Assembly (NCBI RefSeq): GCF_003116585.1
Contig: NZ_QEHM01000003.1
Location: forward strand, 606,916 to 670,915
DNA length: 64,000 nt
Reading direction: 5' to 3'
DNA from: Albibacillus kandeliae
GTDB taxonomy: Bacteria; Pseudomonadota; Alphaproteobacteria; Rhodobacterales; Rhodobacteraceae
The notes under the pieces are model-generated. The model had not been told where the DNA came from and searched no databases. It worked only from the letters and a program-made list of their open reading frames with translations. Below, piece after piece: positions 57,829 to 64,000 of this stretch. Each line of letters starts with the position of its first letter. Positions within the stretch are counted from its first letter, which is position 1. The position numbers and the translations under genes are program-made.

Positions 57829-58314
57829 TCAGACCGTGGTCGGAGCGTCGCCCTGTGCGGCCTGGCGGCGGGCCAGTTCGGCACGGTAGATCTGAACGAA
57901 GTCGATGTTCTCGAGGTTCAGCGGGGGGAAGCCACCATCGCGCGTCACGTCACTGACGATCCGGCGCAGGAAGGGGAACAGCATCCGCGGGCACTCGATC
58001 AGCAGGAAGGGGTGCAGCTGGGCTTCGGGCACGCCGGCGATGCGGAACAGGCCGACATAGTCGATCTCGAGCAGGAAGAGATCTTCCTTCTTTTCCTTTG
58101 TCTTGGACTCGATGTTCAGCTTGATCATCACTTCGTACTGGTCATCGCCCTGACGCTTCTTGGCATCGAGGTTGACCTGCACGTTGATGTCCGGCTGGCC
58201 CTCGGCCCGGACGCCCTTCTGGGCCATCACGTTTTCGAAGGACAGATCGCGCACGAACTGCCCGAGGATGTTCATCTGGACCTGCGGCTGCTGCGCAGCG
58301 CCGTTCTCGGACAT
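57829..58314 (-). CDS. secB: Protein-export chaperone SecB
   Basis: SecB is the cytoplasmic tetrameric chaperone that delivers preproteins to SecA. The 161-residue protein starts MSENGAAQQPQVQMNILGQFVRDLSFEN and contains EVMIKLNIESKTKEK, FLLEIDYVGLF, the CPRMLFPFLRRIVSDVTRDGGFPPL motif and a Leu/Asp-rich C-terminus. The secA gene in this window has the matching zinc-containing SecB-binding tail. Confidence 0.97.
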   Translation of the reverse strand: MSENGAAQQPQVQMNILGQFVRDLSFENVMAQKGVRAEGQPDINVQVNLDAKKRQGDDQYEVMIKLNIESKTKEKKEDLFLLEIDYVGLFRIAGVPEAQLHPFLLIECPRMLFPFLRRIVSDVTRDGGFPPLNLENIDFVQIYRAELARRQAAQGDAPTTV

Positions 58315-58395
58315 TTGGTTTCTCCCGGTATACGTAGTTGCAGGCTGCTTAGCAGCTTGGGCAGACTACCTCAATGGCAAGCCGGGCCGCCGCGG

Positions 58396-58890
58396 TCAGC
58401 GGTTCTCGGGGCCTTCCACCCAGCCCGAGGGACCGGTCTGTTTCGGGCGCTCGGTGCGAACTTCTTCGTACTCGCCATCAATCACGTCGCCGCGCCCGAA
58501 GGGGCTGCGGGTCGCTGGGCCCTGACCCATCTGGAACCGCTGGATCGTCACGCGCTTGCTGATGAAGGTGAAGACGGCGCGCCGCACCGGCGGGATCAGC
58601 AGGGCAAACCCGGTTGCATCGGTGAAGAAACCGGGAGTCAGCAGCAGGACACCGGCCAGCAGGATCATCGCGCCGTGCGCGAGGGGCTCGGTCGGGTCGT
58701 TCAGCTGCGAGAAGGACTTGTTCAGCTCGGCCAAGGCCAACCGCCCCTGCGACCGCATCAGCGAGGTGCCGATGATTGCGGTCAGGATCACGATCGCGAG
58801 TGTCGGCCACAGGCCGATCAGCCCACCCACCTGGATGAACAGGGCGATTTCGATGATCGGAACGGCCAGAAAGGCCAGAAACAGGTACAT
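58396..58890 (-). CDS. FxsA family membrane protein
   Basis: The 164-residue protein has three predicted membrane segments (LFLAFLAVPIIEIALFIQVG; TLAIVILTAIIG; MILLAGVLLLTPGFFTDATG). The LLTPGFFTD motif and the first helix are typical of FxsA, an inner-membrane protein that in E. coli interferes with phage F exclusion. Its normal function is unknown. It is 81 bases upstream of secB on the same strand and divergent from the TimA-like gene. Confidence 0.93.
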   Translation of the reverse strand: MYLFLAFLAVPIIEIALFIQVGGLIGLWPTLAIVILTAIIGTSLMRSQGRLALAELNKSFSQLNDPTEPLAHGAMILLAGVLLLTPGFFTDATGFALLIPPVRRAVFTFISKRVTIQRFQMGQGPATRSPFGRGDVIDGEYEEVRTERPKQTGPSGWVEGPENR

Positions 58891-58998
58891 TCCGTCGTGT
58901 CTCCATTTGGTCGCTTGCGGTGGACTCGGACCCGCACGTCACCTACATAAGTGTTCGACCCGAGGTATTAAAAGCCTGTGGCCTGAAATGAGGTTCCG

Positions 58999-59655
58999 AT
59001 GAATTCCCCACTGATCCAGCTCCTGGTACTGGCCGGCATCGCCATCTTCCTGATTTTGCGACTGAAAAGCGTGCTGGGGACCCGTGAGGGATTTGAGAAA
59101 CCGCCCGCGCCGACACCGGTGCAAAAATCCTCGCGGCCCGGGTTCGAGGTTATCGAGGGGGGCCCCGATCTCGATATCACCGATCATGTGGACAAGGACA
59201 GCGATGCGGCCCAGCAGCTGGCCGCGATGAAGCGCGTGGAACCTGCCTTCTCGGTGACGGAATTCATCCAAGGCGCGCGTGGCGCCTACGAGATGATCGT
59301 GATGGGCTTTGAGCGGGGCGAATTGAACGAGCTGCAGCCGTTTCTGTCGGAAGACGTGTTCGACGCCTTCGTGTCGGTGGTTGCCGACCGCGAGGACAAG
59401 GGTCTGAAGGTCGAGGCCGAGTTCATCGGTATCCGCGAAACCCGCGTCCAGGAGGTGAACTTTGACAAGGACACCAACCTTGCCGAGATCACCATGCGGT
59501 TCATCGGCGAACTGACCTCGGTCGTGCGCGATGCCTCCGGCGAAATCGTCGAGGGGAGCCCGACCACGGCGAAACGCCAGAAAGACAGCTGGACCTTTGC
59601 GCGCACGATGGGCGAGGACGATCCGAACTGGCGTCTCGTTGCAACGGGCACATGA
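58999..59655 (+). CDS. Tim44/TimA family adaptor-like protein
   Basis: The 218-residue protein has one N-terminal membrane helix (LIQLLVLAGIAIFLIL) and a linker. A Tim44-like C-terminal domain follows (about 70-215; VTEFIQGARGAYEMIVMGFERGELNELQPFLSEDVFDAF and WTFARTMGEDDPNWRLVATGT in segments). It resembles the alphaproteobacterial TimA proteins related to mitochondrial Tim44. A role at the inner membrane in protein handling is inferred. Proximity to secB and overlap with mltA by four bases are noted. Confidence 0.9.
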   Translation: MNSPLIQLLVLAGIAIFLILRLKSVLGTREGFEKPPAPTPVQKSSRPGFEVIEGGPDLDITDHVDKDSDAAQQLAAMKRVEPAFSVTEFIQGARGAYEMIVMGFERGELNELQPFLSEDVFDAFVSVVADREDKGLKVEAEFIGIRETRVQEVNFDKDTNLAEITMRFIGELTSVVRDASGEIVEGSPTTAKRQKDSWTFARTMGEDDPNWRLVATGT

Positions 59656-60692
59656 TTGCAGCGCTGCGCGCGACATTGCTTGCGGGGGCAATCTTGACCT
59701 CCGCCGGCGCGCAGGCTGACACAACTTACGAGATCCTCAGCTTTCAGGATCTCGACGGCTGGGCCGGGGATGACCTTGGCTCGGCGCTTTCCGTCTTCAT
59801 GAAAACCTGCCCGGACCTTGACGATCCTGACTGGCGCGCCCTCTGCGCGCTTGGCTCGACTCGAAAGCCCGAAGACGCCCGGGCCTTCTTCGAGCTGTTC
59901 TTTCGCCCGGTTCTGGTTCGTGACGGGGCCGACGCCCTCTTTACGGGGTACTTCGAACCGGAACTGAAGGGATCCCGCCACCGCAGCGACCGCTTCAGCT
60001 ATCCGATCTATCGGATGCCGCCCGAAGCGAAAGGCGAGACACCTTGGCTGACGCGCGAAGAGATCGCCAGCAGCGGTGTGATGGACAACCGCGGGCTCGA
60101 GATTGCATGGGTCGACGACCCGGTGGAGCTGTTCTTTCTCCAGATTCAGGGATCCGGCCGGATCCGGCTGGACGATGGCACGACCATCCGCGTGGGGTAT
60201 GGTGGCGCCAACGGGCACCCCTACCGCTCGATCGGGATGGAACTGGTGAACAAGGGGATCTATGCCGCGCACCAGGTCAGCGCTCTGGTGATCCGCAGTT
60301 GGGTCAAGCGCAATCCGGACGAGGGACGCGCGCTGCTCATGCACAATCCATCCTACGTTTTTTTCCGCGAGGTCTCGCACGTTGCGGCCGGCGAGGGACC
60401 GCTTGGCGCGATGAACCGTTCGGTCACGGCCATGCGCAGCATCGCGGTGGATCCGCGCTATACGCCATTGGGCGCGCCGGTCTGGGTGGAAAAGGATGGC
60501 GCGGCGCCGATACGGCGGCTGATGATCGCGCAGGACACCGGTTCGGCGATCAAGGGTGCGCAGCGGGCCGATATCTTCTTCGGGACCGGGGCCAAGGCGG
60601 GCCGCGACGCCGGAAGCCTGCGCGACCCGGGCCGCATGATCGTTCTGCTGCCGATCCAGCGTGCCTATGCCCTGGTTCCGGATGGGGCCTGA
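59652..60692 (+). CDS. mltA: Membrane-bound lytic murein transglycosylase A
   Basis: MltA cleaves glycan strands of peptidoglycan to 1,6-anhydro products. The 346-residue protein has an N-terminal signal (MIAALRATLLAGAILTSAGAQA), the MltA domain (FTGYFEPELKGSRH, LFFLQIQGSGRIRLDDG) and the 3D domain with the catalytic Asp in IAQDTGSAIKGAQRADIFFG. No lipobox is seen, so it may be soluble in the periplasm. It is coupled to TimA (4-base overlap) and the Smr gene (1-base overlap). Confidence 0.95.
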   Translation: MIAALRATLLAGAILTSAGAQADTTYEILSFQDLDGWAGDDLGSALSVFMKTCPDLDDPDWRALCALGSTRKPEDARAFFELFFRPVLVRDGADALFTGYFEPELKGSRHRSDRFSYPIYRMPPEAKGETPWLTREEIASSGVMDNRGLEIAWVDDPVELFFLQIQGSGRIRLDDGTTIRVGYGGANGHPYRSIGMELVNKGIYAAHQVSALVIRSWVKRNPDEGRALLMHNPSYVFFREVSHVAAGEGPLGAMNRSVTAMRSIAVDPRYTPLGAPVWVEKDGAAPIRRLMIAQDTGSAIKGAQRADIFFGTGAKAGRDAGSLRDPGRMIVLLPIQRAYALVPDGA

Positions 60693-61243
60693 TGACCCGG
60701 CGCCGACTGACAGCGGAAGAGATTGCCCTGTGGCAGAAGGTGGTGGCGCGCGCGGAGCGGCTGCACCCGGAGTCCGCCCCCGTGGCGCAACCCCTGCCCA
60801 AGCCGAAGCCGACCAAACCCGCCGTGGCGCGGCCCCGCCCTGCCCCGCGGTCCGAACCGCCCAAGCCTGACCCGGTGCCCGCACCGCCTCCGGCGCTGCA
60901 GATGGACCACAAGCAGTTCGGCCGGATGAAGCGAGGCAAGCTGATGCCCGAGGGCCGGATCGACCTGCATGGCATGACGCTCGATCAGGCGCATCCGGAG
61001 CTTACGGGGTTCATCCTGTCGGCCCATGCCGCTGGCAAGCGGCTGGTCCTCGTGATCACCGGCAAGGGCAAGTCGGGCGACGATACCGGACCGATCCCCC
61101 GGCCCCGGGGGATCCTGCGGCGTCAGGTGCCGCAATGGCTCGCCATGCCGCCGCTGGCACAGGCGGTACTGCAGGTGACGCCGGCCCATCTCCGCCACGG
61201 CGGCGAAGGGGCGTTTTACGTTTATCTCCGGCGCGGTCGGTGA
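60692..61243 (+). CDS. Smr/MutS2-C domain protein
   Basis: The 183-residue protein has a Pro/Lys/Ala-rich N-terminal half (about 28-70) and a C-terminal Smr domain with RIDLHGMTLDQAHPEL, VLVITGKGKSG and a final VTPAHLRHGGEGAFYVYLRR. Smr domains are nucleic-acid nicking or RNA-cleaving modules; standalone forms have little known function. The ATG shares one base with the mltA stop (TGATG). The longer in-frame extension lies over mltA in another frame and is not real. Confidence 0.92.
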   Translation: MTRRRLTAEEIALWQKVVARAERLHPESAPVAQPLPKPKPTKPAVARPRPAPRSEPPKPDPVPAPPPALQMDHKQFGRMKRGKLMPEGRIDLHGMTLDQAHPELTGFILSAHAAGKRLVLVITGKGKSGDDTGPIPRPRGILRRQVPQWLAMPPLAQAVLQVTPAHLRHGGEGAFYVYLRRGR

Positions 61244-61250
61244 CCCCGTC

Positions 61251-62372
61251 TCAGCGCGGGACCACGCCGTCGGGTGACAATTCGATCATGATCGCCGAGT
61301 GCGAAGATGACGTGCGGCCGGTTATGGCAGAGGACAGCGTTACCCGTTCTTCTCCCAGTGTCGCGCCGACCTGCCGCGCCTCGGACAGGATGCTGAGCAG
61401 TGCGGGCGAGGTGGCGGGCAGGAAGTGCGGGTCCGCACCGCCCCCCGAAAACGCGGTGGTGTCGATCAGCTCGATCGGAAGGTCCGCGATCTCGCTCTCG
61501 TCGGAAATGTTGCCAAGTCGGTTCTGAACCACGGTGCCGCGCAGCCGAGCGGACAGGTTGAGGATGCGGTCCCTGCGCGAGGTCAGCAGGACGAAGGGCT
61601 CGGGCACTTCACTGAGACCAAGGACCTGGGAACGGAACACCTGAATATCGAGATCAGGCGAGATCAGGACGACCCCCGCGAGGTTGCGTGCGGGCCAGCC
61701 GGGATCCTTCTGGTCGATCTGGCGTAGGGTTTCCATCACCAGCAGGCTGCCCATCGAATGCGCCACCAGCAGAACCCGGCTGGCCGATGTGCGCGACATG
61801 TCACGCAGCATCTTTTCCAGTCCGTCGCGCGCGAACAGAACGCTGTCGTTGTCGTAGGCATAGGACAGCGCCTTGCCCCGGCTGGGCCAGGAGTAGAGGG
61901 CGAACAGGCTCGGCACCCCGATGTCATAGGCCATCTGCGCGCCGCGAAAGGCGGATTCCGTTTGGGTCGAGTTGAAGCCGGGGACAAAGAGCGTGACTTC
62001 GCGCTCTTCCGCCGGACGCTGGCGCAGGGCCTGGTTGATGCGCGCGAGAAAGTCCTTATCGGAGGCAAAGCTCTCTTGCCGCGCAAGGGTGAATTCGCGG
62101 CGGGGGTCCGGATCGGCGTAGCCGAAGACAAGGTCGCCACTGTGGTGCGCGGGCGGGATCGAGACGGTGAGTTCGAGATAGCTCAGCCGGTCCGAGCGCC
62201 GGAATCCGAACGAACCGTCAGGCTCCTGTGCGCGCGAGCTTGCGGCGAAGATGGTGAAGGGGGTTCCGACCTCCAGTGCGTCGGGGCGCACCGGGGTCGC
62301 ACTTCTGTCGGTGCAGGCCGCGACGACCAGCAGGATCAGAAGGAACAGGGTCGGTCGCGGGCTCCGGCACAT
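61251..62372 (-). CDS. Alpha/beta-hydrolase lipoprotein (DUF900-like)
   Basis: The 373-residue protein has a lipoprotein signal (LLILLVVAAC, Cys20) and a DUF900-type alpha/beta hydrolase. It shows VTLFVPGFNSTQTESAFRGAQ, YSWPSRGKALSYAYDND and the nucleophile elbow VAHSMGSLLVMETLRQ. The rest of the triad is not assigned with certainty. Probably an outer-membrane or periplasmic esterase or lipase of unknown substrate. It converges on the Smr gene. Confidence 0.88.
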   Translation of the reverse strand: MCRSPRPTLFLLILLVVAACTDRSATPVRPDALEVGTPFTIFAASSRAQEPDGSFGFRRSDRLSYLELTVSIPPAHHSGDLVFGYADPDPRREFTLARQESFASDKDFLARINQALRQRPAEEREVTLFVPGFNSTQTESAFRGAQMAYDIGVPSLFALYSWPSRGKALSYAYDNDSVLFARDGLEKMLRDMSRTSASRVLLVAHSMGSLLVMETLRQIDQKDPGWPARNLAGVVLISPDLDIQVFRSQVLGLSEVPEPFVLLTSRRDRILNLSARLRGTVVQNRLGNISDESEIADLPIELIDTTAFSGGGADPHFLPATSPALLSILSEARQVGATLGEERVTLSSAITGRTSSSHSAIMIELSPDGVVPR

Positions 62373-62405
62373 GTGGCAAGCCGTACCAGAGCCGCGCGAA
62401 GGGCG

Positions 62406-63278
62406 CTAGCCGTGGCTGCGCACCAGCTTTTCGTAGCTGCCGGCGATGTCCTTGGTCAGGTCGCCGACTTCGAAGTTGTAGTCGCCGATCTGGCCGACCG
62501 GGGTCACTTCGGCCGCGGTGCCGGTCAGCCAGCACTGCTGGAAGCCTTCCATCTCGGCGGGCTCGATATGCCGCTCGTGCACCTTGATCTGCTTGTCCTT
62601 CAGCATCCCGATCACGGTCTGACGGGTCAGGCCGTTGAGGAAGCAATCGGCCATCGGGGTGTGAACCTCGCCGTCCTTGACGAAGAAGATGTTCGCGCCA
62701 GTCGCCTCGGCCACGTAGCCGCGGTAGTCCATGAAAAGCGCGTCCGAGCAGCCCTTGGCCTCGGCCGCGTGCTTGGACATGGTGCAGATCATGTAGAGAC
62801 CCGCGGCCTTGGCATGGACCGGAATGGTCTCGGGCGAGGGGCGCTTCCACTTGGAGATGTCGAGCTTGGCGCCCTTGAACTTGGCGTCGCCATAGTAGTT
62901 GCCCCACTCCCAGCCGGCGATGGCAAGGCGGACGGGGTTGCGGGCGGCGGAAACGCCCATGTCCTCGCCGGCGCCGCGCCATGCGACGGCGCGCACGTAG
63001 GCGTCGGTCCAGCCGTTGGCTTCCAGCATGGCGTACTTGGCCGCCTCGATCTCCTCAACAGTGTAGGGGATCTCGAAGTCCAGCATCCGGGCGGAGTTGA
63101 TCAGGCGCTGGGAATGTTCCACGCCCTTGAAGATCTTGCCGCTGTAGCAACGCTCTCCCTCGAACACCGAGCTGGCGTAGTGCATCGCGTGAGTCAGGAT
63201 GTGTACATTCGCCTGGCGCCAATCGATGAGTTTGCCATCCATCCAGATCTTGCCGTCGCGGTCGTCATATCCCGACAT
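62406..63278 (-). CDS. ilvE: Branched-chain amino acid aminotransferase
   Basis: IlvE is the PLP-dependent enzyme for the last step of valine, leucine and isoleucine synthesis. The 290-residue protein has MDGKLIDWRQANVHILTHAMHYASSVFEG, the PLP Lys in IPVHAKAAGLYM, EATGANIFFVKDG and GLTRQTVI. I chose the ATG at 63278 (MSGYDDRDGKIW) because AGGAG lies 9 bases upstream; the ATG at 63323 adds 15 residues without a ribosome-binding site. It is divergent from petP. Confidence 0.96.
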   Translation of the reverse strand: MSGYDDRDGKIWMDGKLIDWRQANVHILTHAMHYASSVFEGERCYSGKIFKGVEHSQRLINSARMLDFEIPYTVEEIEAAKYAMLEANGWTDAYVRAVAWRGAGEDMGVSAARNPVRLAIAGWEWGNYYGDAKFKGAKLDISKWKRPSPETIPVHAKAAGLYMICTMSKHAAEAKGCSDALFMDYRGYVAEATGANIFFVKDGEVHTPMADCFLNGLTRQTVIGMLKDKQIKVHERHIEPAEMEGFQQCWLTGTAAEVTPVGQIGDYNFEVGDLTKDIAGSYEKLVRSHG

Positions 63279-63440
63279 GTTTCTACTCCTGCGTGCGAGG
63301 GGGGTTTGCGTTTGTTGCGTCATCCACGCCGGATAAGGACATATTCTTGCGTGAAAACTGCGATTCGATACCGCTTGACACTTGGAAAGTCAATAACGCT
63401 GACTTATGCTGATGAAAAAAGCGACACGGTGAGAATGATT

Positions 63441-63950
63441 ATGTCGGACGGGCGCCCCACCGGGGGGTATGGTGGCGAAAGCCTTTTGTTCCTTACCGAT
63501 GAACAGCTTCGGCAGGGGATCGAGGCCATGTTCTTTGCCTATCGCGGCTTCACCGCAGACCCCGATCGTATCCTCGCCGAGATTGCCTATGGGCGCGCGC
63601 ATCACCGCGCGATCCACTTTATCAACCGCGCGCCGGGGACCACAGTCAACAACCTGCTATCGATCCTGGGGGTGACGAAACAATCGCTCAACCGGGTGCT
63701 GCGGACGCTGGTCGGCGACGGGCTGGTCGAGAGCCGGGTCGGCCCGGTCGACAAGCGCGAGCGACACCTCTACCTCACCGACAAGGGCAAGGCGCTGGAA
63801 TCCACCCTGTCGGATGCCCAGCGTGCGCGGATGCGCGCCGCCTATCGCGATGCCGGGCCGGAGGCCGTTGCCGGGTTCCGGCAGGTTCTCGAAGCCATGA
63901 TGGACCCGGAGATGCGCCGGGCCTACACGCGCCTGAGGGATGGAAGCTGA
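63441..63950 (+). CDS. petP: MarR family regulator PetP
   Basis: The 169-residue protein has a MarR-type winged helix (FINRAPGTTVNNLLSILGVTKQSLNRVLRTLVGDGLVESR in segments, then VDKRERHLYLTDKGK). It overlaps a response-regulator gene by one base, the arrangement of petP-petR in Rhodobacter capsulatus, where the pair was found upstream of the cytochrome bc1 operon. I chose ATG 63441, with GGTGAG about 9 bases before it; ATG 63435 is too close to that element. The frame is open far upstream only as an antisense shadow. Confidence 0.9.
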   Translation: MSDGRPTGGYGGESLLFLTDEQLRQGIEAMFFAYRGFTADPDRILAEIAYGRAHHRAIHFINRAPGTTVNNLLSILGVTKQSLNRVLRTLVGDGLVESRVGPVDKRERHLYLTDKGKALESTLSDAQRARMRAAYRDAGPEAVAGFRQVLEAMMDPEMRRAYTRLRDGS

Positions 63951-64000
63951 TGCGCGAACTCGATGCCCACCTGCTGATCGTCGACGACGACGAGCGGATC
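63950..64000 (+). CDS. petR: Response regulator PetR, N-terminus only
   Basis: Seventeen codons are present (MRELDAHLLIVDDDERI), the start of a receiver domain with the acidic VDDDER cluster. The rest lies beyond the window. The ATG shares one base with the petP stop (TGATG). Identification rests on this motif and the petP context. Confidence 0.85.
   Translation, partial: MRELDAHLLIVDDDERI

Noticed and set aside
61758-63440. 560-codon upstream extension of petP
   Set aside because: It runs antisense to the hydrolase lipoprotein and ilvE; the MarR domain begins only after 63441, where a ribosome site is found.

Overview
The window is an uninterrupted stretch of core chromosome from a GC-rich alphaproteobacterium, most likely a member of the Rhodobacterales/Roseobacter group. 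Signs of this are the petP-petR pair at the right edge, a MaeB-type malic enzyme fused to a phosphotransacetylase-like domain, HemJ instead of HemY/HemG, ubiquinone and ferrochelatase genes of alphaproteobacterial type, and the gene order rho-mnmE-mnmG-rsmG-parA-parB facing maf-aroE-coaE-dnaQ-secB. I see no insertion sequences, prophage, CRISPR array, tRNA or rRNA. Coding density is high, with many 1-, 4- and 8-base gene overlaps.

Layout. 1-9 kb: end of radC, a PstS-like/OmpA fusion, a SecA-linked unknown, secA, a parvulin isomerase, argJ-mutT and a 44-residue protein. 9-15 kb: the rimP-nusA-ylxR-infB operon, read leftward, with an intrinsic terminator in its leader. 15-22 kb: a short Tat-type solute-binding protein with pip, ubiG, a comF/grxC/nitrilase/marR run, an NDUFAF5-like protein and hemH. 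22-24 kb: two L,D-transpeptidase-fold proteins around a CAP-domain lipoprotein. 24-33 kb: an RlmD-like RNA methyltransferase, a P-loop protein, two ABC half-exporters, cca, two Nudix genes and hslO. 33-38 kb: a receiver-PP2C phosphatase divergent from an Hpt protein, then argG, a sulfotransferase-like protein and small proteins. 38-47 kb: maeB, mutS, hrcA-grpE, rph-rdgB-hemW.

47-58 kb is the replication-origin neighbourhood. parB, parA, rsmG, mnmG, mnmE, rho and hemJ run leftward and maf, aroE, coaE and dnaQ run rightward from a 408-base AT-rich gap (54667-55074) with DnaA-box-like sequences. Two perfect 16-base parS palindromes lie 3.4 and 5.3 kb away, and a two-mismatch copy about 12 kb away. 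I infer that the gap is the chromosomal oriC. 58-64 kb: secB, fxsA, a TimA-like protein, mltA, an Smr-domain protein, a lipoprotein hydrolase, ilvE, petP and the first 17 codons of petR.

No large undescribed gene system is visible. The points most worth following are the origin/parS architecture, the terminator just upstream of rimP, an 8-codon open frame with a well-spaced Shine-Dalgarno ahead of the ABC exporter pair, and the receiver-phosphatase/Hpt pair. All functions are read from sequence motifs and context; no search was run.
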